From Bidens hawaiensis (Eukaryota > Streptophyta > Magnoliopsida > Asterales > Asteraceae), in the NCBI GenBank assembly GCA_021521415.1, contig JAIQDT010001652.1, forward strand, positions 388,001 through 452,000: a DNA stretch of 64,000 bases. The letters are read 5' to 3'. The position numbers and the translations under genes were made by a program. Positions 47,355-60,475 of the stretch are shown piece after piece (position 1 is the stretch's first letter; each line of letters opens with the position of its first letter). The notes beneath the pieces were generated by a model. The model searched no databases and was not told the origin of the DNA. It saw only the letters and a list, made by a program, of their open reading frames with translations.

Positions 47355-49370
47355 TCACACCCGAAGAATTATCGGAAATGTTACAGCCTTCCATACTTAT
47401 GGGAATTTCATCATGAAATTAGAGAGAACAAAGGCAAAAATAGCTTTAAAAACAATTAAACTTTAAGCAAAAACTTTTTAAATAAAATTTAAAATTATAA
47501 CATAACATGGAACTTCGAATAGTCGGAGCAACGCTCCAAATGAAAATCCGATAAAGATACTTATATATAGTATGTACCAGTGGCGTATCCATCATGTCCT
47601 CATCTTCTTTGCATTTGTACCATTACCCAAAACTACTTTCAGCCATGGATTATGACACACAGCTATACATATTATGATTTTCATGTGAGGACTTGGATAA
47701 TTACGTGTCAACCCAGATCGTCAGATGGTCCACATAATTCGTCCCTTCGTGTGGGTAACCAAAACATTTTAAAGACATAACTTTGTCAGAAAGTAAAAGT
47801 TTAATTAATCTTAAAGGTAAAATCAAAAAATCATAAATGCATAAAATAATTTAAATAAAACAATGAGGTGAACTTCAGAGTTGTGATAAATAAAAACATT
47901 GATTCTTTCTATATAACTTTTGATATGAATGTATAAATCTTAAAATTCAAAGGAAATGAAATCCTAGACGTTGAGAGTAATATTTTTGAATGTGTTTACT
48001 AGAAAATTGATCGTGATGAACGAATAGGAAAATACGTTAAGGGTACGGAGTCATAAACAATTAGTTTGAGAAATAAAATAAATTTTATCTATGAGATAGA
48101 AATATGCAATGGATAAATAATTTAAATTGAAATTATTTAATACCATAATTAAATAAGGAGTCGTTACAATACATAATTTGAAAAGACAAAATAACTTAAG
48201 ATGAAAATATTGCAAAATAGATCTCTATTTGAAAATTGCTACTTTATAAGTAATAGTATCAAAAAATAGAATTTCATTGAAAATGAGATAAAATAATAAT
48301 TGAAACATTAAAGTGAAAATTTAAATTTTAAAATAAATTGTTAAGAGATTAAATTGGGAAGCAGATATTCTCGTATGAAACGCATGAATCACTATGACTA
48401 TTCCAACAAACTATCGAAGTCATCATCGAAACATTCATAATTCTCAAAATATATCAAAAATCAAAATAGGGCGTTGAAATATCCACGAAACACAGTGGAA
48501 TTGCAACTAAACAACAAAATTTAATAAAAATGAAAATTGGATAATTAAGATACCTACAAACCACAGTAGGTTTTCAACAAGAATCGTGAAATTGTCAATA
48601 AATGAAACGGGTGATTGAGTTATCCATGGATCATCATGTGAATTCAATTAAGAAGGAAAATTCAATTTAATAATGAAAATTAAATTAAGTAATGGAAGAT
48701 TTTAATTTAATATTGGAAATTATATTGAAATGATGAAAAACTCAATTTAATAATAAAACTCCAATAACTAAATTTCAACAATAAAGATTTATAAGATAGA
48801 GGGAAAGTTGTGAAACATGAGAAGTAACTCAAGATTAAACAAAACATGAAGTACTTAAAATGTTGATAATTAAAAGCTAAGGGCGAAAATTAAAACGTGT
48901 TTGATAGTTTGAGAATAAAATCAAATAAAATAATTGAGTGAAGAAAATTTAAATAACATAACAAAGTTTAAGTAAATTATGATAATAGTGTCTTTGTAAT
49001 TGGAGGGTTGTGTCGGATCATGGAAATTTAAAATACTTTGATTAATCGAAGTAAAGTGAATAAATCATATCATGAAATTTTGATTAACCAAGTAAATAAA
49101 TGAATAAACGAATTCTCTTCGATGGGTTGGGCTTTTCATGTGCCTTTCATGGCATTTTGTTATCCCAACTGGTTAGCATGCCAAAATAAATTTGTGAATT
49201 GGTCTCCTATGAGCTTTCCATGGCATTTTGTTGTCCCAATTAAATAATGAATCATCGAGATAGTGGAGTTGAAACTCCCATGAGTGTTCCATGGCATTTT
49301 AATTGGTTTAACTAAATAACGAATTAAGGAAATCAAATATGGGTAGTTAAATCATCTCGTGAACCGTAAC
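47355..49370 (-). mobile_element. Truncated relative of the non-coding LTR element, inverted
   Basis: Blocks of the interior of 24884-27640 recur here in reverse order on the minus strand. Examples are AATTATCCAAGTCCTC, TGTGTGTCATAATC, GAAAGTAGTTT, GGACATGRTGGATACGC, the CCATGTTATG block and, at the far end, the AATGCCATGGAA...CTCATGGGAG family. The end near 47376 reads GGCTGTAACATTTCC after AAATTCCCATAAG, matching the polypurine-tract end, but the LTR behind it is mostly missing. Similarity is clearly lower than between two LTRs, so this is an older copy. Confidence 0.75.
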
Positions 49371-49392
49371 TGATCACCACCAGATCTGCGAA

Positions 49393-49866
49393 TCGTAACT
49401 GATCACCATTGTCTGCCATCGAGATTTAAGTCACACCTGGGCACATCAATTTACAAAGAATTGGGCTAGGACTAGGTTGCTGATGTTGGTCGGTAGTTGT
49501 GGAAGATGGAGATGGTATGCTGTTGTTGAAGACCGTGCTTGTAGAAGTGGTGGATTGTAGAAGAGGTAAGATGGAGGCTGTAAATTAGGGTTTAATTTGG
49601 GGAAGGATGGAGTTTGGTTTTAACATAAATAGCCCCTGTAATTCTTTAGTAGACTTGATATCTTTTATTATGTTACACAAATAGCCCTTTAGTGGATAAG
49701 AAAACTAAAATCCCCTCATGTACAATGCACATGAGGTTACTTAACTGAAAAACTTAACATCCGTTAGTGTAAAGGACTAAAACCGAGACAAAATACCTTA
49801 TAAAGGATATAGAGTAAAACTCATTTTCTAAAAGAACCCGTTTCATAATTTAACTAATTCAAAAGG
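49393..49866. repeat. Dispersed repeat, copy B
   Basis: It matches 7771-8234 and ends abruptly at AATTCAAAAGG where the LTR at 49867 starts. Copy A continues past that word, so the LTR inserted into copy B. No frame is conserved between the copies. Confidence 0.8.
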
Positions 49867-50967
49867 TGTAACACCCGCTAAATTTCGTTAATAAGGAATT
49901 AAGCCATGTAGAGTTTATATATTAACCGGGAAACGATCTGTTGAGTCGGAAATTCACAAGGAAGATTGGAATAGTCTCAACCTCCTCAAAGAAATGGCTA
50001 AGTATGGACTTCGAGCAAGCTTGGACTTTCGAGCACAGATATACTACCTCGAGCACGATGTCTTATGCTTATAAGACTATCTTCTGGAATTTCTTCTAAG
50101 TGTTGAAGGCTTCGAGCAAGCTACACTTCATCAAGTAAGGATGTTCTTCATCGAGTATGGATTGTCAATCGAGCAAACAACTTGATCTATCCAGCTTAAA
50201 CCAAGTATTTCGAGCATCTTGGTGGGTCGAGGATAGATACAATAAAGAAGATCTCAAATGTTCTAAGTATAACCTTCGAGCATGGTTCAATCCGAGCAAG
50301 ATTCTGTACCCAAGTATACTGAAGATTGTTCACAATAAGTCATAAGGCAGGATTGAAGAGATTAAGAAAAACATGCTTGGTCGTGGAACATATTCGAGCA
50401 AAGCAAGGATAAGTTAAGAAGATTGAAGTCTGCTGGAGAAGAATAGTTTCTACTGAAAATATTCTAAGTAAAGTCTGCTCGAAGACTTGTTTCGAGCATG
50501 CTGTGCATTACAAGTCAGCTCGACAAGGAATTATCATACTCGAAGACTTGTTTACACTTGTATTTATTTTTGCCATTCATTATGTAATCATTAGGGCTTC
50601 TAGAAGGAATGTCTGGCTTATAAATAGAATCCTATGTTTCCCACACAAGGGGACGAGACTTTACGGATTACGAGAGCATAACCACCAGAGAGAATATTCC
50701 TCATTTATGCTACCTTGTACCGCCGTCACGAAACCCTAGAAATTCCATGCAACCTTAATCACTACTATTAAACGATATATTAATATAAGTGAATCTTTGT
50801 CTACTGCTTCTTACTATTCATTACTGATCATTTATTTACATACCAATCTTCATTCCCAATCTTTGAATATACTGATTCCACCGGTGTATTTAGAAGGCCT
50901 TTGGGTTATTAGATCTAGTGTGTTCTTGTTAACCACTATCGGTTTTGCACTAGGTCTGGTCCTGACA
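49867..50967 (+). repeat. 5' LTR (1101 bp) of a further LTR retrotransposon
   Basis: It starts TGTAACACCCGC and ends GGTCCTGACA, followed by a two-base spacer and an initiator-Met primer site. The body is rich in the word TCGAGCA. A TATA-like box lies at about 50617. Confidence 0.85.
50617..50628 (+). promoter_or_regulatory. TATA-like box in LTR
   Basis: TTATAAATAGAA lies about 350 bp before the LTR end, in the sense orientation given by the primer site. It is the likely LTR promoter. Confidence 0.55.
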
Positions 50968-50969
50968 AG

Positions 50970-50981
50970 TGGTATCAGAGC
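50970..50981 (+). promoter_or_regulatory. Primer binding site for initiator Met-tRNA (49.9-kb element)
   Basis: TGGTATCAGAGC starts two bases after the LTR end and fixes the plus orientation. Confidence 0.9.
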
Positions 50982-52717
50982 TGTGAGGCCCGGTTAAGGG
51001 GCTTGTATGCACATACGAAATAATAACATCATAATACATACGCATACAACTTGAAAACATCATGATACACCCACAAACATGAGGTAAACCTTATATCACA
51101 CTCAGCATGTGCTTAAATACACCCTCGGGCCAAAACACATTATCCACTAATGTATTTAACATGATTTGTTCATGTTAACCGACAAGTTCTCGTAGAAGAA
51201 GTATGTGGAAGGAGGTCAAGTCATCACGAATAATGTCGGTGGTTTGGTACATTTTCAACATATATTATCAATTGAAAATTGTTTACGTCTTCACTTTTAT
51301 GTCCAATACTAATAAAGCAAAATTAGTATGATCGTTATTAGAGCCTGTAAATGGGCTACTAATAACTTTTGAAAGGTGATTCAATAAGTAGAAAAAGATT
51401 ACGAGAGGAAAAAGTAACCTCGTCTGGGTTATGTGTGGGAAAACTTGGGCTTATAGTCCCTTGTCCCAATCATAAATAATTAGCATAAAGGACTGGGGGG
51501 ACATGTAGATGTAGCCCCAGGATTGGGCTTCTTGTAGGGGCCTAAGTTTAGATATGCTTGGGCCCTATCCCATCCCATGACTCAGCCTAATAGTCCAACT
51601 TGTTAAGCCCAGTTTGGATAAGTAAAAATGAAGTCAACTCACTAGAGTTATAGCTCACCCACATTTTATAATATAGAACCAGGACCTTCACTTCTAACAA
51701 AGAAGATTTAAATTATCAAGATAATAAAGACAAAAGCAACTTCAACAACACTTCACCAGACAAATAAATCTTGGGTCAAGATCATGTTAATCAAGCGTTA
51801 TCCTGCCCGACTAAGGTATTATCTTTTGAAATATGGTATGTTAGCCACTTGAATGGTTTAATGTATGTTTCGGTCTCCCCAATTTTTCGCAGATAACAAA
51901 AGGGATCTGGCTAGGCCAGCCCAAGCGATTGGGCCCGAGAAATAAATGGGATGGGCTGCACTAAGACATGGCAAGAGAAGTGGGTCCGGATAATGGGTTG
52001 CCCAGAACAAGTCCTTTACTATTATCGTAGACAATAAAAGCAAGGGGCTATGGAACTTGAAAATCCTACCTATAGATATGGGCCTAGGAATGGGCCAAAA
52101 AGAGAAAAGAGAGATTGGACAGTTTAGGTTTGAAGAAAGACAAACTAGAGCTGGACCGAGACGAGTCCATTACCCTTATCATAAATAATAAGGATAATAG
52201 ACTAGAAGCCCTACAAAAGCCCAAGGACTTGAAGAGCCTACCTCGTAACTGGGATTCCAAGGTAGCCTACGAGCAAGCAAAGGATGGACAAGGCTAGAGG
52301 AAGCCCTACAAAAGCCCAAGGAAGGAAGCCCAAGTAAAAAAGATAGGATAAGAAGAAAGAAACCAAGTCAAATAAGAAAGGTGAAATCTTGGAGAAGTCT
52401 CCCAAAGATATTGTTTCCTTGATCAGAAAGAGAGAGAGAGGCTTGAGACAAGCATGCCCTGCGGTATAAGTCGATATACGCCAGGTAAAAAGATGGAAGG
52501 TGAAGACTCAATGGAAAGGAAAATGATCCAGGGGATAATGAGTAGTAGAGAGTTAATAGAGAAACCCTCCATGTAAAAGAAAAGATCCTCTTCCTCCTTA
52601 TATAATGGAAGAGAATCACTAGAGATGTCATAGAGTCTTTGAGAGAGCCGGTGAGGATCTAGATCTTATGATGACATCGATGAATTCGTTGTGTATGTAT
52701 ACGGTTATGATCGATTA
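50982..52717. other. Non-coding interior or second LTR-like sequence
   Basis: No gag frame follows the primer site. Words like AAGCCCA and GGGCC recur (51470-52330), and a TTATATAATGG TATA-like word near 52599 suggests LTR-type sequence. It ends where the copia 3' LTR begins. No 3' LTR matching 49867-50967 is in the window. Confidence 0.45.
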
Positions 52718-53147
52718 TGTTAACTGTGTGTATTGTGTGTATTGAGGGTGAATTTGGGCAGAGTAACGAGAATGTAAGAGGAATAATCAGAACTGTTACA
52801 TTAGAAATAGATTACAGGGGTATATATAGGGGATGACCTCATTCGTTAAGATAGACTTAACGAATGGGTCATTCGTTACATTATCCTAACGAACAAACAG
52901 ACTTATTCGTTAATACATTTATCATAGTGAATAGCCTTCATTCGTTATATTCCATTCGTTAAGCAGGGTTAACGAATGGGACTTACAATAATACGAATGT
53001 GACACATTCGTTACAAGGTAACGAATCTTGTAACGAATGTGCCTTACAATTAGGCGAATGAGCATATTTACATTAAACCCCCCTAAAAACTAAAACTATT
53101 ACATTATCAGACGATAAAGACCGAAACGTACAAAATATGTATCAACA
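52718..53147 (-). repeat. 3' LTR of the Sirevirus-like element
   Basis: The minus strand starts TGTTGATACATATTTTG directly after a polypurine tract and appears to end CACACAGTTAACA at 52718. The inner edge is well supported; the outer edge is chosen from the TG...CA ends and is less certain. It contains about ten ATTCGTTA/TAACGAAT words and a TATATATA box near 52821. Confidence 0.65.
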
Positions 53148-53163
53148 AACTCCCCCTCGTCTC
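53148..53163 (-). promoter_or_regulatory. Polypurine tract
   Basis: The minus strand reads GAGACGAGGGGGAGTT right before TGTTGATAC. It would prime plus-strand cDNA synthesis. Confidence 0.8.
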
Positions 53164-53177
53164 GAGCTCTTTATCCT

Positions 53178-56100
53178 TCATCTCTGGAACATCTTTGTCT
53201 TCCAGTCGTTACAACTATGAATATTGTATGCGTAACAAACTCGAACAACCTTATGAAACTGCATAGCAGGCTCGTAGTCGCATATGTTAGCAAATCTGAT
53301 CTGACTTGTAAATAAAGCATCGTTGTCAGACTCAGATAAGTTAACCAGATACATCGGATCAATCACACGTATAGTCGTCGTGTTTGAACCGAAACCAAAT
53401 ACGATAACCGCTTCACATGTATGATTGTCATAATACCAATAATTAAACGAGGTGAATAGACTCTGAGGAAATGTCTTCATTGGAGCCCTCTTCATCGTCT
53501 TTGGCGGCTTTACTTGTAAAATCATCTTCCTCCAGCCTGTGCGTTGATCAATCTCATCAATGTACTTGTGAGTCGGCACCTGCAGCTTGAAGAACTTGAA
53601 ACCAAAACGGGTTTCATGCAATAAATGAGCGTAGAACTACTCAGCCCACTGATCTTTCCCACGATTTACGAACGGTTTGTTGGCTAGTGTTCTAACGTCC
53701 CACCTTGGCATAGATAAGATATCGTGTGGGCGCTTAAAGTAATAAATACCGTGTTCCCATTTCACGATATATACTTTAAGTTCAGAATCAAACTGCCATG
53801 CCACCAAATCACCTTTAACATCTTTGACAGACTTGTACTTCCTCATCTGGTATGCCGATGCTCGAGCCTAGGCCAATTTTACTTCCTCCTTTTCATGATA
53901 TCGAAAGGCCTAGACATCTTGTTCATTCTCTGCATATCATGCCCAAACATACCCTCCAAAGCACACTTCTGTTTTCTTTCTTTAGCCGATAGGTGACTTG
54001 TTTCAGCAGCTTTGTTCCACTTCTCAATTTCTTCACGTAAGCGACGTTCTGCTGCATCGAAATGTTCTATAGTGAAAAATGGAATACCTGAGTCGTTGTT
54101 GTTGTTATCAGTGTAAAACTCAGGGTACTCCTCAGCAGTAACATCCTCTACCTCCACTTCATCAAATTCAGGCACATTCCCGTGTGGAATGCCTGTATTC
54201 GTACTTTCCTCAATCTTAACATCCACATCCACCTTCTTACCCAATTCCTCATCCTCCTCTTCGTTTAGATCCAGAAGCAAAGATATATGCTCTTTAGTCA
54301 ATGAATGATCTACAAACTCGCCTTCTTCGATCTCATCAGCATTCACCATACTATACACAACCCCGTCTATCCCCACAAACAAAATCATGTTAGCTGGAAT
54401 AATATCAATTGGCTTGGCTCTTGTGTAATCCTTGTATGGTACTATCTGCAAATTACAATCTCCAGACCCACCACCAACACTCGTATCTGTCTTATTACCT
54501 GCCGACGGTGCAGAACTACCGCCCGGTTGCTGATCTACCCCACCTGTTCCATCCTGATCATCTTCATCATTCTTTAATTTCTTCAACTCTTCATCTTTAC
54601 ATGTCAATTGAAGAATGTTCTCGTCTTGCTTATCTAATCACTCCCCCTGAGCAGCAACAAGGGCTCGAAGTTCCCTGTTTTCTCGTTGAATAAACTGAAC
54701 ATGTCGGTACATATTCTGTTGCGCTAGCTCATGTGCAACTCTGTCAGCCTGCATCTGTGTCTGTTGAAGATGTAACAGATTCATCATATGGAACCACTGA
54801 GCTTGGGGAGACATAACATAGAAATTAGGATGAACTGGTTGCATGGGACCCTGAGGGCGACTGAAAGTCATAAAGGAATGCTCAGGTCTTGGCAACTGTG
54901 TAGGTGTAGCTGGAGTCACTGCAGTAGTAGGTTGTGGTGTAGACATACAAGCCAAAACAGTTTGAAGAACATCACCAAATACAGGATCTGGTCTTGCAAT
55001 AGTCATCAAAGTCATAAAAGGAGGAACTGGAGAAATCGGCATATGAATTGGAGTCGGAGATCGAGTAACTGTAGGAACAAAAATAGGAGTAGGAGATCGT
55101 GGAATACTCTGTGGTACAGAAGAAGCAGTAGCAGAAATAGATACTAAGCAGAGACAGAAGTAGAACGCACAAACGGTTGACTAGGTATCTCAATACCTGA
55201 GCCTCTTCTAACCCGTTGCTTCTTAGGTTTCTCCCCCCTTTCCACCATCGGTTCTTTGCCTTTATGTTTACGTTTCTGAGCATAACTTAACTCAGCCTGT
55301 GGTCCTGGACCACCATCATCTCCACCATTTCCACCATTAACACCTTCACGCTCAGAGCCGAAATCGTCATGAGCCCAATGATCATTAGGTGGTGCTACAT
55401 AATCAATATTTGCTAGATGACCGATCAAACGCTTATACTTTGGTCAATCTACAAGACTCTGACCTCTGTAAGATCGTAAACGTCTCATCATCTCAGCATT
55501 CATACAATCAAGCTTCATCACATCATCTTGATCTTTAATCAAATTAGGAAATAAATCATTGATCATCATCTGCAGAAATCTTGGATACATGAGAAACTTG
55601 TGACGGCTCGTAAGATTTTCCTTCAAGTGATAATAAACCAATTCTGAGAAATTGAATGGTTTATTCAACACCAAGGCAACAAAAGCAGATTGTAGCATCA
55701 CTTGGCACTCATCGAATCCACCCTTACATCCACCGAGACAATGTATCAACACGTGAAGCAAATACTTGTATTGTTCACACAAGTGTGCTTTGTTGTACAT
55801 CGATCTACCTAAATCTCCATTATACTTTACTCGTCCAAACAAACCTCTAATCAATCCTTTATCAAACTCACAACAATCATCAATCGTATCACGAAAGCCC
55901 AGTGAATCTCGAATCACCCCAACATCGATCACTACTCGTTTATCTTGAATCTCAGCTTCAATCTGATTCTCAATTTCGTTCAACTTAGCTATATCCCAGA
56001 AAGCGCGTATAATACTCTCATATACGACTGCAAGAGTAGAAATGGCCTTATATATCCTAGAGCGAATTAAGAAATGAATCATTCCTCCAAAGATCAGTGA

Positions 56101-56283
56101 ATCTTCAAAGTCGGTTTCCAAAAAGGCACAGATGTTGTGGCTCTTGTTCCATGATAATAGTACAGGAGCTTGTTCCTCATGTTGATCTTGATCTTGAGGC
56201 TGTTGTTCAGGGTTAGCCTCGTGATTTTGCTCAGGAATAAGGTTTTGAATATTCTTGTCTACCATTTCTGTTTGAACAAACAT
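53178..56283 (-). pseudogene. Extra 3' ORF of Sirevirus-like element (so-called env-like), broken
   Basis: It starts MFVQTEMVDKNIQNL at 56283 and runs about 1035 codons. Regions in order: Q/E-rich start; a helical domain with AFWDIAKLNEIENQIEAEI, CLGGCKGGFDECQ and FLMYPRFLQMMI; a basic KRKHKGKEP...KKQRVRR stretch (nuclear-signal-like); a proline-rich part; a coiled-coil-like stretch (MQADRVAHELAQQN); an acidic part (DLNEEEDEELGKK); and a C-terminal region with WCYD-like YWYYDNHTCEAVIVFGFG. I recognise the helical domain with FLMYPRF from extra ORFs of plant copia elements, mainly Asteraceae, from memory. No clear membrane segment was seen, so an envelope role is doubtful. In-frame stops are at 55446, 54640, about 53865 and 53639, with frameshifts near 55145 and 53880. 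Confidence 0.75.
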
Positions 56284-56319
56284 AAACTTTAGTAAGCTGT
56301 TTAATAATATATTACTGAT

Positions 56320-57490
56320 TTAACGAATGTCTATCTCATTCGTTAAATGGTTAAATCGAATGAGACATTCGTTATACATTAAATATATTTCATTCGTTAT
56401 TAGTAACGAATCAAATGATATATTAAATCATTCGTTATCATAACGAATCTGATGTTGATTATATTAACGAATCAACTCTGATTTGTTACCTTATTCGTTA
56501 TCAATCTGACTGTCCATTCGCTACCTTAGCGAATCTGATAGTCATTCGTTAACCATTTAACGAATCTGATTTGATTGACTAACGAACCTGATTTAAACAT
56601 TCGTTATGACAGTAACGAATCTGAATTAATTTCCTATTTGACTATCAGGAGTCAAAGATCAATTGATTTTGACTATTCACAGTCAAAGACGATGAATATC
56701 AACAATGTATCAGTCAGTTTCTTAACACTTTTCACAATTAACCTCAATGACGATAGTCGAAAATCGGTTTATAGCATTAATCAACGATCATCGATCCTAA
56801 TTTTGATTAATATGAAATGTGTTTAATTGTTCATTTATAACCAATTCACAAATCACTCAGTTAATCTCTAAACACCTTATGAAACTTCATGAATCTCATA
56901 TAAGTGAGATCGTATTTACCTGTAGAGCACAACTATATCAGTGAATTGAGCAAAGAAACAAGTAAAAGATTCTTAGAAAATTTTGCAAGAGTTTCTCTTA
57001 GGGTGGTGAAGAAATAGGAACAGGCGAATGAAAGGCCATTCGTCTGCCCTTGGGATTATAAACCCAATAATTTCACGCGTTCCAAGGTCATTCGTTCAAA
57101 TTTTGAACTAACGAATGGCCTTATTCGTTAACTTAAAAGAACCTTATTCGTTATCCTTATAACGAATCTGACTCTATTCGTTATATGAAAACTTATTCGT
57201 TAAAGAGATAAAATGAATACGATCTTCATTTGTTAATGAGTAACACGATAATTCACCATATTCGTCAACTTGATAACGAATCATAGTGACATTCGTTAAG
57301 ATTTTAACGAAAGATACAATATCATTCCATTCGTTAACTGTTCACACGAATGTGTTCTATTCGTTATGCACAACGGAAGCGATTGACGTTTATAACGAAT
57401 GAGAAACTCATTCGTTATGTTTAAATAACGAAAGGCTTTACATTCGTTAAACTAAGTAATGAATCATCAATCCTCCTTAACGAATGAGAT
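56320..57490. repeat. ATTCGTTA / TAACGAAT motif array between pol and the extra ORF
   Basis: I count about 27 copies of the 8-mer on one strand or the other, often facing each other, with variable spacing and diverged filler. The same motif fills 52830-53050 in the LTR (about ten). It is not a simple tandem repeat. Confidence 0.85.
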
Positions 57491-59010
57491 AAAGATCTCA
57501 TTAAGGAATTAAATAATAGTAAAACCAATTAGAGTTTTAATGAATTAAATAAGATTAAAAACCAATTAGAGTTTTTAATGAATACATTAGATATCCCGAT
57601 CAAAGATCGGTACGGTTTAACTTAAACGGATTTTTTACGTTAACATCAATTGATACCAATTGAAAGTTACATTAAGCATGATTAACTTAAATCTTTTGGG
57701 GATAAACCTTTTTCCTTTTTCCTTTCGAATAATTCGCCAGCTTGGTAAATCGAAAATAAAGCAGAAAAACAAAATGTTTTTGTATTTTAGAAATCTTTTT
57801 CAAACCAATAACAAGTGAAACAGTAAATAATTAAGCTACCGAAGCAAAAACATATTTTTGTGAGTCAAGCAGGGAATCATATTGACCAAAATTTCCGTCC
57901 ATACCATTTTTACTTTCAGCTTTTATTATGACTGATGTTAAGTCGATTATTGGTATTGTTGTCCACTTAAATCTTCGAACAAATATTTCAGAACTTTCAG
58001 TGATATTATTAATTTGTTCAACTAGGCACAAATATCGGAAATAATTAGTTCAAATCTTGATTCAAGCGTAGTTTGATTTTCTCCAAATCACCCCAACTTA
58101 ACTTAAACCTTAAAACCAATTTGATGAAAAGTGATTGTTTTTAAGTAATCATAGTCCGTAATCCCCACTACAAGACATACCCCTGTTATCAAGCAATACC
58201 CTAAGGTCCGTTCCCATGGATGAGTATGCACGATTTCGTCTGTCGGTTTGCAGACATTGTATCCTTTGTGGTCCGTTTCTTAATGGTAATAAGACGCGAG
58301 CAAGGGGAGAATGTATGACTCACAGCGTGGTTTGATCAAGTCTGTAATTCATTTTGTACATGAAGTACATTTTGCGATCAAGTTTAGAAACCTAAGCAGT
58401 TTCACCGAAGGTTCGCTTTTTCAAGCATTTTTAATATTCATCGAAATGAATACCAGATGTAAAACCGCATAAAGACCCAATGGTGTCAGGAACCTTAAAG
58501 CATCCCATCGATACAGGATTTAAGGCCACAAGACCATACATCGCTGAAGCATTAACCACCAACTAGACACTATTAATAAAATTGTTTTCAAATTGATTAG
58601 AAGGCTTGAGTATGGCCAGATTATTACATTTCTGCCATCATCATCAAGACCTTATATAGAACTAATCTCCTAGAGTATTTAGCAATTTTATGTTTATATC
58701 ACTTAATAGTCCATACTTGTTTGTCAAAAGACCTACCAATACATCAATGCAATTAAGCACACAGTCTTTTATTACTTACTTTTTACTGGACTTAGGAGCA
58801 AATGATCAATGTACTATCATTTTCCCTTTTTTTTTCTTCTAAATTCATTTTGAGGAGTATTTTTCAATGTTTTTGAATTTATTAATGTTTTTGGAGTTTT
58901 TAATTTTCTCTGTACAAACATAAAAACACAATCTTTTTGGATTTTATATTTTCTCCCCCTAAAAACAACAAAAATTGAACTAAAAACAAGAAAATACCAA
59001 ATAAATTGAT
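57491..59010. other. Non-coding spacer after RNase H
   Basis: It contains a short tandem duplication (ACCAATTAGAGTTTT twice, 57515-57580), and no credible frame. It may carry a splice acceptor or promoter for the extra ORF, but no signal could be singled out. Confidence 0.5.
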
Positions 59011-59571
59011 TCAACCAAGCTTTTGAATCTCTTTCAAAGTTTTTAAACCATTTATACCCAGCAAATATTGAAAACGTGTTTTGTCAAACACTTTGGTATA
59101 AAGGTCAGGCTTTTGAAAATCCGTGTGTATTTTATCAAGTATAAAGTGATAATGGATTTCAATGTGTTTGGTTTTCGAATGGTGAACCGGAGTTTTGGTG
59201 ATAGATACAGCGGCAGAATTGTCAATAAAAATAGGAGTAGTAAGAAACTTCAAACCGTAATCCCGCAAATGTTGCTGGATCCAAAGAACTTGTGAACAGC
59301 AACTCGAGGCTGCCACATACTCCGCTTTGGCTGTAGAAGTTGAGACCGTTGTCTGCTTCTTACACTGCCAGGAAACAAGCCGGTTTCCTAAGAACTGACA
59401 ACCCGCTGTCGTAGACTTGAAATTGATCTTGCATCCCCCATAGTCCGAATCAGTAAAAGCGGTGAGATCAAACTTATCGTCCTTGGGGTACCACAACATG
59501 ATGTCGGGATTTCCCCTCAGATAATGTAAGATGCGCTTTACTGCTGCCAGATGAGTCACTCGGGGACTCGA
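59011..59571 (-). pseudogene. RNase H domain of the copia polyprotein
   Basis: The frame from the TAA at 59574 to the terminal TGA at 59013 carries copia RNase H signatures: Asp in FTDSDYGG, Glu in STAKAEYVAASSC, Asp in FIDNSAAVSI, and SKTKHIEIHYHFI. RNase H removes the RNA template during reverse transcription. This segment is free of stops, but it is cut off from the RT by the TAA. Confidence 0.92.
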
Positions 59572-60475
59572 TTAGTACCTGGCACACAAACAAACAGCAA
59601 ACATAATATCAGGTCGAGATGCAGTCAAATACATAAGAGATCCTATCATTGCTCGATATAGGGTTGGATCTACTGTATCCTCCAATTCATCCGGTGATAA
59701 ATTTTGATCCACGGGAAGAGGTGTCGAAGGAGTTTTGCCGTCGGATATCTTGAATCGGCTCAAGACATCGTTCACATATTTCGTCTGATGGATAAAGATC
59801 CCGGTATTAGACTTGTGAACCTACAATCTTAAGAAAAAGCTCATCTCTCCCATCGAACTCATCTCAAATTTGGTTTGCATCGTCTTCTCGAAATCTTTAC
59901 ACAGGCTGTCGTTTGTCGAACTGAAAATAATATCGTCCACATAGATTTAGACGAGGAGTAGATCATCACCAACGTTCTTATAAAACAAAGTACAATCCAC
60001 AGTTCCCCTCTTGAATCCGCTTTCTATCAAATGGTCAGCCAACGTGTTGTACCAGGCTCTCGGGGCCTGATGTAAACCATAAAGAGCCTTGTTTAATCGA
60101 TAAACACGCTCTGGAAAATCTGGATCCTTGAAACCAGGAGGCCGCTTCATGTACACTTCCTCATGAATAGCTCCGTTTAAGAACGCCGATTTCATATCCA
60201 TTTGATAAACCTTAAAATTTTTATAGGCTGCATAGGCAAGAAAAATACGTATAGCCTCCAGTCGTGCCACAGGAGCATATACTTCAGTGTAATCAATGCC
60301 TTCTTGTTGATTGTAATCAAGAACGAACAATCGTGCCTTATTTCTCACGATTACCCCTCAATCGTCCTTTTTGCACTTAAAAACCCATTTGGTCGGAATA
60401 GCCGTTTTCACACGATCGGGTTTATCAATTAAGTCCCATACACCCAGTCGAATAAACTGTTGCAGCTCCTCCTAC
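59572..60475 (-). pseudogene. Reverse transcriptase domain of the copia polyprotein
   Basis: Motifs in order: [66 protein letters not shown] and the catalytic YVDD at 59943-59932, followed by a connection region (SLMYLTASRPDIMFAVCLCARY). Stops interrupt it at 60474 (TAG), 60360 (TGA), 59949 (TAA, just before YVDD), 59823 (TAG) and 59574 (TAA). Each stands where the family has Gln or Arg. No reading-frame shift is needed across this stretch, so the damage is mostly base substitution. Confidence 0.93.

Noticed and set aside
52115..52297. 60-codon frame MDSLGLKKDKLELD
   Set aside because: No recognisable family, short, and inside LTR-type sequence with repeated AAGCCCA words.
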